From the NCBI RefSeq assembly GCF_003335505.1, contig NZ_QPEX01000024.1:372001-436000 (forward strand): 64,000 nt of DNA. The letters are read 5' to 3'. Each line of letters begins with the position of its first letter. Positions within the stretch are counted from its first letter, which is position 1. Under the pieces are notes generated by a model. It was not told the DNA's origin and searched no databases. It saw nothing but the letters and a program-made list of their open reading frames with translations. Positions 32,609 through 44,241 of this stretch are shown one piece after another. The position numbers and the translations under genes are program-made. The stretch is from Bremerella cremea (lineage in GTDB: Bacteria > Planctomycetota > Planctomycetia > Pirellulales > Pirellulaceae).

Positions 32609-33943
32609 CTAGGTCAAACCGGTCAGGGCCCCCTCGCCGCAGTAGTCAGGATTGCCAAAAGACTTCAAAGGGTAGCCCATAGCTTCGCACATGCTCATTA
32701 GCAAGCGGTTGTGGGGCACCTTCTTGTAATCTATGGCCTGGCCCATCTTGAAGCCGAGGCCGCCACCCACTAGCACAAACGGGATATCGTTGTGGGTGTG
32801 AGAGTTCCCCTTGCCTAGCTCGTTGGTCCAGACGATGGTGGTGTGATCGAGCATACTGCCGTTGGCCCCCGGCTCTGGCGTGTCCGCCAGGCGTTTGGCC
32901 AGGTAGGCGACTTGTTCGCAGTACCAAGTGTTGATCTTGATCAGCTTCTCGTATGCGTCCTCGTTACTGTCCGGCTCGTGCGATAGGCCATGGTGCCCTT
33001 CGTCGATTCCCAACCACTTCATCTTGGGCTGTCCGACGCTGTTGGTGATTTGCAGCGAAGCGACGCGGTTCATGTCGGCCACAAAGCCGTTGACCATCAG
33101 CTCGATCTGCATTTTGGTAATCTGCGGAATGTTGTCGTTATCTTCACGCACATTCGGCGGCAGCTCTGGAATGGCATGATCAAGCTCGGCCCGTTGATCT
33201 TTGCTCGCCAATTCGGCCTGCAGTTCCAGTTCGACCTTCCGCACCATTTCCACATGCGAATCGAGGAGCTGGCGATCTTCGACGCTGATCAGTTTTTCGA
33301 CCTTCTTAAAATCGTCGGTCAAGTCGTCGAGCACGCTGGCCAGCATTTCGCGATTCTTGGCCTGACCATACATCTTATCGAACATCTGATAGGGGTCGTC
33401 GATCGGAGCGACCGGCTGATTGGGCCCGGCGTACGACCAGCGCGTCCAGGTATCGGCCCGATCTGGCACCATCACGCCGAACTCAAGCGAGCCGAAGCGG
33501 GTTTGGCTAGCAGCGTTGGCTTGCAACTGGTTTTTAAGGTATTGGTCAATGGAAATGCCCATGGCCCAACCAGCTGGCGTATCGGAACCACCTTGTACGT
33601 CACCAGGAAACAGCTCGATCCCGGTCAGCAAGCAGCCCATGCCACGCATGTGCCCGTCGCCGTCCCCTTTAATTAGGTTGCCGACCCCCTTGATGGTCAT
33701 CGTTTGATTGCGGAACGGTTCTAGCGGTTTAAGAATACGCTGGAAGTCGAAGTCCGCGCCCACGTTCTTTGGCCAGAAGTGATCCGGAATCACACCGTTC
33801 GGGCTGAAGATGAAGACCAAACGCTTCTTGGGTTTCACCTCAGATGCCCACCCCAAGCTGGGCAGGCCCATCAGTAAATTTGCGGCGGCAAAACTGATGC
33901 CCGTCTTTTGCAAAAACTCACGTCGTGAGAATTGGTTGAGCAT
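32609..33943 (-). CDS. DUF1552 secreted protein
   Basis: A 444-residue protein from ATG 33943. The N-terminus is a Tat-like leader: [10 protein letters not shown] followed by a short hydrophobic stretch ([16 protein letters not shown]). The body matches DUF1552: [58 protein letters not shown] and a closing GHSH-like metal-type pattern. The fold is thought to relate to DUF1501/alkaline-phosphatase-like proteins. It starts two bases after the stop of the DUF1592 cytochrome gene, the usual planctomycete pairing. The joint function is unknown; an extracytoplasmic redox or degradation role is often assumed. Confidence 0.9.
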   Translation of the reverse strand: MLNQFSRREFLQKTGISFAAANLLMGLPSLGWASEVKPKKRLVFIFSPNGVIPDHFWPKNVGADFDFQRILKPLEPFRNQTMTIKGVGNLIKGDGDGHMRGMGCLLTGIELFPGDVQGGSDTPAGWAMGISIDQYLKNQLQANAASQTRFGSLEFGVMVPDRADTWTRWSYAGPNQPVAPIDDPYQMFDKMYGQAKNREMLASVLDDLTDDFKKVEKLISVEDRQLLDSHVEMVRKVELELQAELASKDQRAELDHAIPELPPNVREDNDNIPQITKMQIELMVNGFVADMNRVASLQITNSVGQPKMKWLGIDEGHHGLSHEPDSNEDAYEKLIKINTWYCEQVAYLAKRLADTPEPGANGSMLDHTTIVWTNELGKGNSHTHNDIPFVLVGGGLGFKMGQAIDYKKVPHNRLLMSMCEAMGYPLKSFGNPDYCGEGALTGLT

Positions 33944-33945
33944 AT

Positions 33946-36318
33946 CTATCCTGCGATCTTCTTGGAGTGGGGTTCCAACGCCGAAATCACTGCAATCTCG
34001 ACTAGAAGCGAGCGAATATTGAATCCGCTCTCCTTGAACTTGCGAGTTAAATCATCCAGCTTGTCTGGGCCATAAGCAGCCACTGGTTGTTTCACAAAAT
34101 ATTGAAACGCGCGACTAACAAATGCTCGGTGAGCATCTTCACTCGAGGCGAGATAATTCGCGACTTCTTCCGCGTTTTGAAACGTAATCTCTTGACCATC
34201 GCGGGTGGTATACGTGCCACTGCTATCGACCGCCTTGTCTTGATCTCGCACACGAAAGCGGCCCGCTGCATCGAAGTTCTCGAGGGTAAACCCCAAGGGA
34301 TTGATTCGCGAGTGACACACCTGGCAACTCTCAGGACTGGTTTGCAGCGAAACTCTTTCACGCGTTGTCAAACCAGGATGCAAGTCCGCACTCAAAGGCG
34401 AAAAGGCAGCGTTCGGCGGACGTAAGGTTCGTCCGAGCATGTAGCGAATCAAAAAAACGCCGCGATGTATGGGCGAAGAGGCATCGGTGTAAGCCAAACC
34501 GCTCATGATATAGGGATGCGTCAACACGCCCAATCGAAGCTGGCCATCGTCGCCTGTCTTCCGCATGCGTTGCGGGCCCGGTCCGCGTGGGAGCTTACCT
34601 TCTTCTGTTACGGCTGCTTCCGCGTCCGCCACCGGCTGCCACGACTCGCCGTAGAAGTCCGCCATGCGATCGGTTGAATACGACCACTTAGCCAGGAACA
34701 ACTGACGATAGTCACTCGCTTCGCTCCAGACGATATCGTCTAGGAAGCGATCGAGCGAAGCCCGCAGATCACTTACCAGTTGTTTGTCGAAGCCTGGGTA
34801 GCGGACGTCGTCCTTGGTGATATCGCCAATATGGCCAACGTTGAGCCACTCATGCAGCATCTCACGGGTTTTGCCCCGAGCCCGAAAGTCGTTGACCATT
34901 CGCCAAGCAGCTTCGCGGACCTGCTGTTCGTTTTGCAGTTCGTTTTTTTGAACCTTTGCCAACAACCATTTATCTGCCGGAATCGAATCGAAAAAAGTCA
35001 GTGCCAAACGATTGGCGGCACGCTGTGAAACCGAGTCGGTCGCGTCGGTTGCAGGGTATAGAAACCGTGGCGATTTGATCGTCATCAACACGACCCGCTT
35101 GATCGCATCGCCATCGTCCGGGCATGCGGCGACCTGCCGGTTGATATACAGCTCTTGCAATTCTTCAGATAACTTCGTGCGAAATGCCGTTTCGACTAAC
35201 TCGGTGAGGAAGTTCTTCAGCCGCAAACGGTTTTCGTCGGAGACGTCTTTGTGGCGACGACGATAATCAGGCCACAGCTCTTCGGTAGCCACATGACCGA
35301 ACTCGACTGCCGCAGCGGTTGTGGAATCGTCCCATTGGCGATCAACGCTAATCCCGCGTTCAAAACCGTAGCTGCGATCGTCCGGAGGTAGTTTTGCCTG
35401 AAGCGAGAAAGTGGGCTCGACCGCCCAAGGAATCAAGTTCCGCCGGGGAATCAGTTGCTCAGTCCCATGCGGTGGCACCCAGGAAACCGAAATGCTGGCT
35501 GGCGGCTGTTCTGTCTTTCGCTTGCGTTGGATATAGTCGATCTTGAATGGATAAGCACGCCCCGCCGTAAGCCGCACCACTTCACGGAACTCGGTTTTGT
35601 CGCCTGATTGCACGTGATTGTCGATCAGTTGTCGCCCCATTTTGCCGAAGTCCATCGTGAATGAGACGGTGCTGCGAACGATGATCTCGTAGTCGCCGGT
35701 TTCTTCGGCCAAGATGCTTCCGGTCCAATGAATAAAGAAGTCTTCCTTGTCGATCCCTTCGCCAGGGCTCTCTTTGCCAAAGTCGAAATCGATGGTGGGA
35801 TCAACCCTTTCGATTTTCTTGTTCTCGTTCTTCCAGCGCGAACCGGTGAAGTAAATTCCCTTCACTCCCCGTTCATCTGTGTAGGCCGTGTTTCCATGAA
35901 AATGGCCATACAAATCCGCCAAGCTCTGCCGAAGCTGGTTCCCGGTCAGCCGGGCCAAGGTGATCTTCGGAGGACGATTCCGAATTCGGGCTGCTTCGCT
36001 GTAGAAAGCATGATGCATGTAGGCCGCGACCGCTTCCGCCTCTTCGGCCACGCAGGCCTCTTCGTCCCCTTCAGGCATCGTTTTTGTAATCTGGCTGGCA
36101 AGCTCGCCTAAACTGGCATCACCCACCAACGGAGCTTCATAAGCCCCAGCAACCCCTTCCCCCTGACCACCATGGCAATCGACACACAGATTGGTGTAGA
36201 TCCGCTTGCCTTTTTCGCGCAGAACATCCTCGTTCGCGCCGACCGACTGCGCGCAAGCAGTTATCAAAAGCAGCACAAGCGGTAATCGCAAGTGATTTGA
36301 GGGAAAGTAGTTAGGCAT
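33946..36318 (-). CDS. Cytochrome-type DUF1587/DUF1592/DUF1588/DUF1585 protein
   Basis: A 790-residue secreted protein. ATG 36318 is chosen because it leads into the signal peptide ([19 protein letters not shown]). A class I cytochrome c domain follows, with heme motif CVDCH near residue 46. Next come a DUF1587-like part ([15 protein letters not shown]), a PA14/carbohydrate-binding-like beta domain around 150-300 ([16 protein letters not shown]), and DUF1592, DUF1588 ([19 protein letters not shown], a second CxxCH) and DUF1585 ([19 protein letters not shown]). This modular architecture is largely planctomycete-specific. The DUF1552 gene follows after two bases, so the two are an operon. An extracytoplasmic electron-transfer or oxidative role is plausible but unproven. 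Confidence 0.9.
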   Translation of the reverse strand: MPNYFPSNHLRLPLVLLLITACAQSVGANEDVLREKGKRIYTNLCVDCHGGQGEGVAGAYEAPLVGDASLGELASQITKTMPEGDEEACVAEEAEAVAAYMHHAFYSEAARIRNRPPKITLARLTGNQLRQSLADLYGHFHGNTAYTDERGVKGIYFTGSRWKNENKKIERVDPTIDFDFGKESPGEGIDKEDFFIHWTGSILAEETGDYEIIVRSTVSFTMDFGKMGRQLIDNHVQSGDKTEFREVVRLTAGRAYPFKIDYIQRKRKTEQPPASISVSWVPPHGTEQLIPRRNLIPWAVEPTFSLQAKLPPDDRSYGFERGISVDRQWDDSTTAAAVEFGHVATEELWPDYRRRHKDVSDENRLRLKNFLTELVETAFRTKLSEELQELYINRQVAACPDDGDAIKRVVLMTIKSPRFLYPATDATDSVSQRAANRLALTFFDSIPADKWLLAKVQKNELQNEQQVREAAWRMVNDFRARGKTREMLHEWLNVGHIGDITKDDVRYPGFDKQLVSDLRASLDRFLDDIVWSEASDYRQLFLAKWSYSTDRMADFYGESWQPVADAEAAVTEEGKLPRGPGPQRMRKTGDDGQLRLGVLTHPYIMSGLAYTDASSPIHRGVFLIRYMLGRTLRPPNAAFSPLSADLHPGLTTRERVSLQTSPESCQVCHSRINPLGFTLENFDAAGRFRVRDQDKAVDSSGTYTTRDGQEITFQNAEEVANYLASSEDAHRAFVSRAFQYFVKQPVAAYGPDKLDDLTRKFKESGFNIRSLLVEIAVISALEPHSKKIAG

Positions 36319-36685
36319 AGGCAACCTGGCAGCTAGGCGTACCAAAACCACCGTCGATGCTTCTTAAGGAAACACCTTCGGGGAGGCAGGCTTGGCAGGG
36401 AGGTGGGAAATGGGGCGGGAGGGTTTATTCATTCCAAGCGAGCGGAGCCATCATACACCATCGACGAACCCCGTCACTAGTTATTCCTGAAAAAACCCTG
36501 GCCGCTTTCATTTGCGATGTCCGCACCAAGCGTTACCAAAGGATTATTCTCAGGGTACCTTTTATTTTACCTGAGCCCCGGGGAAGAAGTCCAACGAGAA
36601 ACCCCATCGGAAGGCCAAAACTTGCGGCGAATCCCCACAAGCTCTATCGGGTGGTAAGTTCGGCCGTTTCGTGCGGATTCGCCGG
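36319..36685. other. Noncoding gap between sulfatase and DUF1592 genes
   Basis: A 367-base gap with both flanking genes on the minus strand. Apart from an eight-base CCCCGGGG palindrome near 36575, I see nothing recognisable. It should contain the promoter of the DUF1592-DUF1552 operon. Confidence 0.5.
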
Positions 36686-38167
36686 TTAGATTTTCCGCTT
36701 CTTGCCTTTCTTTTGACTTGCCTGCTGGCCAACTGCCGCCGGAGCATAGTCAGGATTGGATTCGCTAGGGACGATAGCCCCGACGTGTTTGTGCCAATCC
36801 AGAAGTTCCCTGAGAAGCTCGTCTCGCTTTTCAGGGTGTGAAGCAGCCAAGTTGTGTTGCTCGCCGATGTCGTCTTTCAGATTGTAAAGCTCCACGGCAC
36901 CGTTCTCAGGCAGCTTTTCTTGGCCACCATCAAGCACCCACTCTTCATGATAAAGATGAAGCTTCCAGTGATCTTGATTGATCACCGACACCGGGCGAGA
37001 ACGAAACCCCGTCTGCACATCAAGCTCTCGCCCGCGAATGACCGGGGTGTTCAGATAGCCAGGAAAGTGCCAGAAGATGGCGGATCGCTTTAACGAACCC
37101 TCCCCAGTCAACAGCGGCAACAAACTCTCCCCATCAAGCACCTTGCCTTCCGGTACCGGGATACCAGCGGCAGCGAGCATGGTAGGGTAGAGATCAAGTT
37201 GAATCACCGGTACGTCACAGACGCTACCCGGCTTTACCTTGCCAGGCCAACGGACGATAAACGGTTCACGAATTCCGCCTTCGTAGTATCCCCCTTTGTT
37301 CCCACGAAGTGGTTCCTGAGGAGACTGTGGCGTTGCACCGTTATCGCTGGTGAAAATGACCATGGTTTTTTCCGTTAGCCCAAGCTCATCGATTTTCTTG
37401 AGCAACCGCCCGACACTTTCGTCCAAGTCATAAGTACAAGCAGCATACATGTTGGCTTGGTGATACTTCCCTTTCTCTTTCTGCTTGAACTTCTCCAGTG
37501 TGCTTGGCTGGCCTTGCAGCGGCGTATGAATCGCATGATGGGGCAAGTAGCAGAAGAACGGGCGATCCTTGTTCTTTTCGATAAACGCACATGCCTTGTC
37601 GGTAAGTGTGAAAACCCCTTTAGGATCTTCGGGCGGCCCCTTCTTGTTCGTTTCGGTACCTTCTTTTAGTTCGCCGTTTCCGAAAGAATCGAAGCTCTCA
37701 ACAAAGCCTTGCTCAGTCGGCTTGGCCCCTTGTTTGCCATCTAGATGCCACTTACCAAAGTGCCCCGTCACATAGCCGGCCGCTTGCAAGGCCTCGGCCA
37801 CGGTAAGGTTATCGGCACTTAGCCCATGGTGATTAGGAACCGGTACCAGGCGCATCTCATTCTTCGGGCCGCGATCGGTGCTTCCCACAGCGTACAAATG
37901 ATGTCGCGGCGTATATTGGCCAGACATCAAGCAAGCTCGGCTAGGAGCACAATTGCCAGCGCACGCATACGCGGCGGAAAAGACCATGCCCTCTTGGGCA
38001 AACTTATCCAGCACTGGCGTCTCGTAGAAATCGCTACCCTGATAGCCGACGTCTTTCCACCCCAAGTCGTCGGCGTAGATCAGCAAGAAATTAGGGCGAT
38101 CGTCCGCAACCAGCAAAGAAACGGTCAACAGCAGAAAGCCAAGCGAAAGCAATGCCGTGCGAAACAT
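36686..38167 (-). CDS. Sulfatase (arylsulfatase-like)
   Basis: A 493-residue secreted enzyme. ATG 38167 opens into a signal peptide (TALLSLGFLLLTVSLLVA). The metal site YADDLGWKDVG lies at residues 31-41. The formylglycine motif is canonical: C73-A-P-S-R77 in CAPSRACLMSG. GHFGKWHLDG and FTSDNGATP supply further active-site residues. The C-terminus is a Lys-rich tail (KKGKKRK). The substrate is probably a sulfated polysaccharide, typical of marine planctomycetes, but cannot be specified. Unlike the sulfatase at 10338 it has a standard CxPSR motif. An anaerobic or aerobic formylglycine-generating enzyme must be encoded elsewhere. Confidence 0.93.
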   Translation of the reverse strand: MFRTALLSLGFLLLTVSLLVADDRPNFLLIYADDLGWKDVGYQGSDFYETPVLDKFAQEGMVFSAAYACAGNCAPSRACLMSGQYTPRHHLYAVGSTDRGPKNEMRLVPVPNHHGLSADNLTVAEALQAAGYVTGHFGKWHLDGKQGAKPTEQGFVESFDSFGNGELKEGTETNKKGPPEDPKGVFTLTDKACAFIEKNKDRPFFCYLPHHAIHTPLQGQPSTLEKFKQKEKGKYHQANMYAACTYDLDESVGRLLKKIDELGLTEKTMVIFTSDNGATPQSPQEPLRGNKGGYYEGGIREPFIVRWPGKVKPGSVCDVPVIQLDLYPTMLAAAGIPVPEGKVLDGESLLPLLTGEGSLKRSAIFWHFPGYLNTPVIRGRELDVQTGFRSRPVSVINQDHWKLHLYHEEWVLDGGQEKLPENGAVELYNLKDDIGEQHNLAASHPEKRDELLRELLDWHKHVGAIVPSESNPDYAPAAVGQQASQKKGKKRKI

Positions 38168-38253
38168 AAACGATACCAACAACAAGGGCCGACAAACCAA
38201 AGTAACGCCGTCGGCCCATTGTAATCGATGTGTTGGCCAATCACACGGAAGTT

Positions 38254-39447
38254 CTATTCCCGCTTGCCCTCTTCCTGATCAGGCCGCTGCTGGCCTCTTA
38301 ACGGCCTTCGACGCTGAATGCTTTGTGCCGACTTAATTGGCTCCGAGCTGACTTTCACCGTCTTGCCCAAGAGAATTTTATCGAGAAATGCCTCAACGCG
38401 TTGATTTACTTCCTGCCCAGCGAAACCGTGCCCGGCTCCTTCTACGGGGACAAATGTCGAATCAACCCCCGCCTTTTTCAGAGCCTCATGAAAATCAACC
38501 GATTGCTGATAGGGAACCGTCCGGTCATCGGTACCATGTAAGATCAAAAACGGTGCGTCTCCTTGCGACACATACGTTTGCGGAGAAGCCCCTTTGGCTA
38601 CCTCCGGTACCTCTTTCACCGGCCCACCTAAAAGCTTGCTCTCCGGTGAATCAGCGGCGAAATGACGCTCGAATCCCGGTGGATCTCCCATCGTCAACAT
38701 ATTCGCGGGGCCGAAAAAATCGATCACTCCGGCAACCTGCAAGCTTTCATCGGTATGCGGTCCTAACTTGCCGTCGAGCTCTGCGACATCGGCAGAAACA
38801 CCTAACATAGCGACCAAATGCCCGCCGGCAGAACTGCCCCAGACCACGATTCGTTCAGGATCCCAGTGGTACTTCTCGGCGTTGGCTTTGACCCAACGCA
38901 GGCCCGCTTGGCAATCGTGAATCTGAACCGGCCAACTTGCTTGATCGGTTAAACGGTATCCGAGCGATACGGCCGCAAATTCGCCACTGCGGACCAAGGG
39001 TATCGCGCGGTTCAAAAACGGGCCATGGGTTCCTCCCTGCCAGCCGCCACCATGAATCAACACGATGACCGGCAGTGGCTTATCGGTCGCCGACTTTTCG
39101 GGGATCGCGATATCGAGCTTCTGCCGAGGGAGGTTTTGGTCGGCATACGGGATATTCCGTGTAACTTTAACTCCCTCAACCATATCGCCCGTCTGCCCCT
39201 CTCCTTGCGCCTGCAGAGCCCTGCGACGGCTTTCAAATGCGGCAAATTCCTGCTTGCTTACGCTGCCATCGGAATTGGTATCGATCTGATCGAACAAACG
39301 CTGAGCGGCGTTTGGCAGTTCGTCTTTTTCAATCTTCCCGTCCTTGTTTCGATCCAACCGGTTGAAGGATGGCCCTTGCTGAGCCCACGTAGTCGTCGCC
39401 ATAAAAAGACACAAAACAAGCCCATACGTCGGCATATACGCATTCAT
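38254..39447 (-). CDS. EF-hand / alpha-beta hydrolase (esterase) fusion
   Basis: A 397-residue secreted protein. ATG 39447 is preceded by AGGGGG and opens into a signal peptide (YGLVLCLFMATTTWAQ). Two EF-hand loops follow: DRNKDGKIEKDE at 32-43 and DTNSDGSVSKQE at 56-67, both with complete calcium ligands. Residues about 100-375 form an alpha/beta hydrolase of the BD-FAE/carboxylesterase type: HGGGW oxyanion motif at 132-136, nucleophile Ser in GSSAGG, acid in HGTDDRTVP and His in GAGHGF. The tail is basic. Planctomycetes often fuse EF-hands to extracellular hydrolases. An ester of a plant or algal polysaccharide is a reasonable substrate guess. Confidence 0.88.
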   Translation of the reverse strand: MNAYMPTYGLVLCLFMATTTWAQQGPSFNRLDRNKDGKIEKDELPNAAQRLFDQIDTNSDGSVSKQEFAAFESRRRALQAQGEGQTGDMVEGVKVTRNIPYADQNLPRQKLDIAIPEKSATDKPLPVIVLIHGGGWQGGTHGPFLNRAIPLVRSGEFAAVSLGYRLTDQASWPVQIHDCQAGLRWVKANAEKYHWDPERIVVWGSSAGGHLVAMLGVSADVAELDGKLGPHTDESLQVAGVIDFFGPANMLTMGDPPGFERHFAADSPESKLLGGPVKEVPEVAKGASPQTYVSQGDAPFLILHGTDDRTVPYQQSVDFHEALKKAGVDSTFVPVEGAGHGFAGQEVNQRVEAFLDKILLGKTVKVSSEPIKSAQSIQRRRPLRGQQRPDQEEGKRE

Positions 39448-39583
39448 AGACAGCCCCCTGGAAGCTGGTGTGAAAAGAAAAGGGAGTGAATAGGAGAGGT
39501 GTCTTTTTAAAAACACCGCCAATTCGTCAGGGTATCGCGCAGTATGTTACGAAAAGAAACGCGAGGGAGGTAACTACCCTAGT

Positions 39584-39844
39584 TTAGTGCCCCTCTGAAG
39601 TTGCTTTTGCCACATGATCCTCGCAAGCAACTGGCTCTTGGCAACGCTCCTTTTCGGGTATTCGGCTGCACGAAGGAGAAGGGTTCGAGCATGCGTCGCA
39701 GATAGGATTTCCCACCGAGTCCTTGAAGTTGTTCAATCCCCCACAGCTTCCTTTGATCCGGCGATTGCTGAGAATCACCCCAATCGCCATGCCGGTAAGA
39801 GCAATGGCAAACACACCGACGGTGATAAGCAACATAGAGAGCAT
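39584..39844 (-). CDS. nqrM: Na+-NQR maturation protein NqrM
   Basis: An 86-residue protein starting at ATG 39844. It has one N-terminal membrane helix (LLITVGVFAIALTGMAIGVIL), then KGSCGGLNN with Cys34 and further Cys at 49, 52 and 59. This arrangement, one helix plus the KGSCGGL motif and several Cys, identifies NqrM (formerly DUF539), which is needed to assemble the Fe centre between NqrD and NqrE. The C-terminal tail is longer than in Vibrio. It is the last gene of the nqr-apbE operon, 15 bases after apbE. Confidence 0.9.
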   Translation of the reverse strand: MLSMLLITVGVFAIALTGMAIGVILSNRRIKGSCGGLNNFKDSVGNPICDACSNPSPSCSRIPEKERCQEPVACEDHVAKATSEGH

Positions 39845-39859
39845 CGGAAGTGTTCCTCG

Positions 39860-40888
39860 TTAGTCCAGTTGATACTGTTGCCAAGCGGTAGTCGACTTTG
39901 ATTCGACCGTCCCGTCTTCTTTGCGAATTTGAAAAAAGGCGGCAAGCTTCTGCTGTTCCGCTAAATTATATCCCGCATCCGGCCCCAAGACCAAAAGCGC
40001 CGTTGCCCAGCCATCAGCCATCGCACAGCGGTCGTGCAGCACACTTACCGAGGCCAGGTCATGCTCGACCGGTCTGCCGGTCAGAGGATTAATCGTGTGC
40101 GAGTAACGCTCGCCTTCGTGCATAAAGAAGTTGCGATAGTCGCCAGAAGTGGCCAAAGCCTTGTCGTGCAGCCCCACGATCTCGTCGTACTCGCCAGCCT
40201 TTTCGGTGGGCAGTTCGATTCCAATTTGCCACGGTTCGCCGTTAGGCTTGAGCCCGGTGGCCCTTACCTCGCCGCCGATTTCGACCATAAAGTCCGTCAG
40301 CCCACGTTCCTTCAGCAGTTGAAAGACAACATCCACGCCGTATCCCTTGGCGATCGCAGAAAGGTCAACATAGACGTTGCCCTGACTTTTCTGCACGGCC
40401 AACAGCTCGTAATGGGTTTTGACTTGCTGATACCCGACAAGCTTCTTGGCTTCTGCAATTTCTTGATCGGTCGGAAAGTGCTTGCGGTCTTTATCCGGAC
40501 CAAACTTCCACAAGTTGACAACGGGGCCTACGGTGACATCAAACGCCCCCTTGGTGGCGTCGCTGATCGACTGTGCATCGTCGATGATATGGAGCAACTC
40601 GGTAGAGACCGGCACCCATTTCTCGGCAGGAGCCTGATTGAAGCGAGACAACTCGGATTGGGGATCGTAAGTCGACATCTGGCGATTGACCTCGGCCAAG
40701 AGCGAGTCGACTTCCTTCTGCAGATTCTTCAGCTGATTTGGCAACTCTCGCTTGATTACAGCACGTACACTGTACGTGGTCCCCATCGTTTCTCCACGGA
40801 TCGTTTCGATCGCAGGAGTTGTGGGAGCTTTCTGGCAACCAACTAAAACGGCCAGCCACAAAAGGCTGGCCGTGATGATCATTCGCAT
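39860..40888 (-). CDS. apbE: FAD:protein FMN transferase (lipoprotein)
   Basis: A 342-residue lipoprotein. The frame extends upstream into nqrF through a TTG, but ATG 40888 opens the lipoprotein signal with lipobox LVGC (Cys18). ApbE family motifs are MGTTYSVRA, STYDPQSELSRFN, YVDLSAIAKGYGVD, EIGGEVRATG and HTINPLTGRPV, and the metal-site D/A block SVLHDRCAMADGWATALLVLG. It transfers FMN from FAD to a Thr of NqrB and NqrC, in the periplasm or on the outer face of the membrane. Its position directly after nqrF (37-base gap) and before nqrM agrees with a dedicated maturation role. No truncation is visible. Confidence 0.95.
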   Translation of the reverse strand: MRMIITASLLWLAVLVGCQKAPTTPAIETIRGETMGTTYSVRAVIKRELPNQLKNLQKEVDSLLAEVNRQMSTYDPQSELSRFNQAPAEKWVPVSTELLHIIDDAQSISDATKGAFDVTVGPVVNLWKFGPDKDRKHFPTDQEIAEAKKLVGYQQVKTHYELLAVQKSQGNVYVDLSAIAKGYGVDVVFQLLKERGLTDFMVEIGGEVRATGLKPNGEPWQIGIELPTEKAGEYDEIVGLHDKALATSGDYRNFFMHEGERYSHTINPLTGRPVEHDLASVSVLHDRCAMADGWATALLVLGPDAGYNLAEQQKLAAFFQIRKEDGTVESKSTTAWQQYQLD

Positions 40889-40925
40889 GATACGTTTGCG
40901 AGCCGAATTCGCTCGCCGTAGGGGC

Positions 40926-42152
<1,227 letters not shown>

Positions 42153-42209
42153 ATCTAACTATTCCTGATGCCAGGTTCGCTATTTTTTTGTGCTGACAAG
42201 TGGCCAGTC

Positions 42210-42824
42210 TTACTTGATCATGCCGCCAAAAGACATGAAGGCCATTGCCATCAAACCAGCGGTAATAAACGTGATCCCCAGGCCCTTCAGCCCAGCAGGC
42301 ACATCGCTATATTTCAACTTTTCTCGAATACCAGCCAGCGAAGCGATTGCCAACGCCCAACCGATACCAGCAAACAAGCCGTAATCAACGCTTTCAATAA
42401 ATGTGTAGTTGCGTTCGACCATGAACAACGAACCACCCAAGATGGCGCAGTTCACGGTAATCAGCGGCAAGAAGATACCCAAAGCGTTGTACAGGGGCGG
42501 GAAGTAGCGATCGAGCGCCATTTCCAGAATCTGAACGATCGCCGCGATCACGCCGATGTAGCTAATCAAACCGAGGAAGCTCAGATCCATGTCCTTCAAA
42601 TCGGAACTGATCCAAACCATCGCTCCCTTCTTCAAGAAGAAAGAGTAAAGCAATTGGTTGGCAGGGATAGTAATTGCCATCACAGCAATCACCGCCACAC
42701 CAAGCCCCAGGGCCGTTTTCACGTTTTTGGAAACGGCGAGAAAGGTACACATCCCCAGGAAGAACGCCAGAGCGAGGTTCTCACTGAAAACGGCCTTCAG
42801 TGCAATGGTTAGCAAATCAGCCAT
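42210..42824 (-). CDS. nqrE: Na+-translocating NADH:quinone reductase subunit E
   Basis: A 204-residue integral membrane protein with about six helices. It resembles RnfA and Nqr[25 protein letters not shown] in the first half and [16 protein letters not shown] in the second, where conserved Cys residues of NqrD and NqrE ligate the Fe centre inside the membrane. It starts three bases after the nqrD stop. Length is as in Vibrio (198). Confidence 0.96.
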   Translation of the reverse strand: MADLLTIALKAVFSENLALAFFLGMCTFLAVSKNVKTALGLGVAVIAVMAITIPANQLLYSFFLKKGAMVWISSDLKDMDLSFLGLISYIGVIAAIVQILEMALDRYFPPLYNALGIFLPLITVNCAILGGSLFMVERNYTFIESVDYGLFAGIGWALAIASLAGIREKLKYSDVPAGLKGLGITFITAGLMAMAFMSFGGMIK

Positions 42825-42827
42825 GGC

Positions 42828-43460
42828 CTAACCCTCCGATTCCACTTGTTCCGGGCGGAACGTGCGGATAACCCAAATAATGAAACCGATCAAGAAGAAT
42901 GCACTCGGCGGCAACAGCATCAAACCATTGGGCTGGTACCAGCCGCCATTCTTTGTCAGTGTAAAAATTGTGATTCCAAACAACGAACCACTACCGAACA
43001 GTTCTCGGAAGAAACCGACGACCAACAAGATCATCGAGTAACCCAAGCCGTTACCAATACCATCCAGGAAACTGATGCCTGGAGGATTCTTCATGGCAAA
43101 TGCTTCCGCCCGGCCCATCACGATACAGTTGGTGATAATCAGCCCGACGAAGACCGAGAGCGACTTGCTAATCTCAGGCAAAAAGGCCTGCAGAAACTGA
43201 TCAACCACGATCACCAACGAGGCGATGATCGTCATCTGGACAATAATTCGGATGCTGCTGGGAATGAACTTGCGAACCAAGCTAACGCCTAGGTTCGAGC
43301 AGCCTGTCACGGCCGTCACCGCCAAACACATCGTCAGTGCGGTTTTCAAGTTCGATGTCACGGCCAGGGCGGAACAGATCCCGAGTACCTGTAAGGCAAT
43401 CGGGTTGTTGTGCATGACCGGGTCGAGCAGAACGGACTTTGGAGATGGCGAATTAGCCAT
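42828..43460 (-). CDS. nqrD: Na+-translocating NADH:quinone reductase subunit D
   Basis: A 210-residue integral membrane protein. ATG 43460 ([14 protein letters not shown]) is preferred to an upstream in-frame start because it gives the usual family length and overlaps the nqrC stop by eight bases, implying translational coupling. [19 protein letters not shown] and [16 protein letters not shown] contain the paired Cys residues that, with NqrE, hold the intramembrane Fe centre. Confidence 0.96.
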   Translation of the reverse strand: MANSPSPKSVLLDPVMHNNPIALQVLGICSALAVTSNLKTALTMCLAVTAVTGCSNLGVSLVRKFIPSSIRIIVQMTIIASLVIVVDQFLQAFLPEISKSLSVFVGLIITNCIVMGRAEAFAMKNPPGISFLDGIGNGLGYSMILLVVGFFRELFGSGSLFGITIFTLTKNGGWYQPNGLMLLPPSAFFLIGFIIWVIRTFRPEQVESEG

Positions 43461-44241
43461 TGGAGTTCTCCTTCGATTCAAGCTGTTTGAGATAGGGACC
43501 GAAGCCTTCTTCGCCCAGCCAGAAGCGGACAAAGTCGTTCACACCGTTGGTCGTAATCGTGGCACCGGAGAGACCATCGACTTGCTCGTCGCCGGTTCCC
43601 TGTCCCTTAACGACATGAATCAACACTTTCCCATCTTCGCTACGAAGCTTTTTACCAGGCCACTGAGCTTTCCATTTCGGATTGTCGACTTCACCGCCCA
43701 AACCTGGGGTTTCACCTTGCTTATAAAATGTGATCCCCTTAGCGGTCTTTAAGTCGCCATCCAGAGCTAAAAAGCCGTACATGGTCGACCAGAGACCTTT
43801 ACCATAGATAGGCAGCACCACTCCATGCAGTTCACCATCGTCTTCAATCACGTAGACAACGGCGTACTTCTCGGTCTTAGGAATACCCGGCAAGCCAGTG
43901 ACTTGGCGATTTAGCTTGTCGTTGTCACGAGCTTCGTCTGCACTGTATTCACTTGGGTTATCGATGCCAGCTTCTTTCAACTCTTCATCGGAAGCAACTT
44001 CGCCGGTGTCTAGGTTGACGATCTGACGCTTGATCTTTTTGAACTTTGCGTCGATCGCCGCATTGTCATCGCCTGGCTCGAGCAAACCAGCTGCAGCCAA
44101 AACATTCTTTTGCTTATCTAGCCGCTCGTTTTCCAGCTGATATGGCTTCAGCAAGACCGCAGCCGAGCTGACCACCACCGAGCAGACCACGCATAACACA
44201 GCGGCAACCACAATGGTTCCGAGAACACTATCACGTCGCAT
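43453..44241 (-). CDS. nqrC: Na+-translocating NADH:quinone reductase subunit C
   Basis: A 262-residue protein with one N-terminal membrane helix (residues 6-32) and a periplasmic FMN-binding domain. The flavinylation motif is D-G-L-S-G-A-T at residues 222-228, where Thr228 would carry covalent FMN added by ApbE. ATG 44241 (MRRDSVLGT) is chosen over an earlier in-frame start; it overlaps the nqrB stop by 11 bases. The gene then overlaps nqrD by eight bases. Confidence 0.96.
   Translation of the reverse strand: MRRDSVLGTIVVAAVLCVVCSVVVSSAAVLLKPYQLENERLDKQKNVLAAAGLLEPGDDNAAIDAKFKKIKRQIVNLDTGEVASDEELKEAGIDNPSEYSADEARDNDKLNRQVTGLPGIPKTEKYAVVYVIEDDGELHGVVLPIYGKGLWSTMYGFLALDGDLKTAKGITFYKQGETPGLGGEVDNPKWKAQWPGKKLRSEDGKVLIHVVKGQGTGDEQVDGLSGATITTNGVNDFVRFWLGEEGFGPYLKQLESKENSNG

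Noticed and set aside
39579-39884. A 101-residue frame overlapping nqrM
   Set aside because: It is in a different frame from nqrM, which carries the diagnostic KGSCGGL motif and membrane helix.
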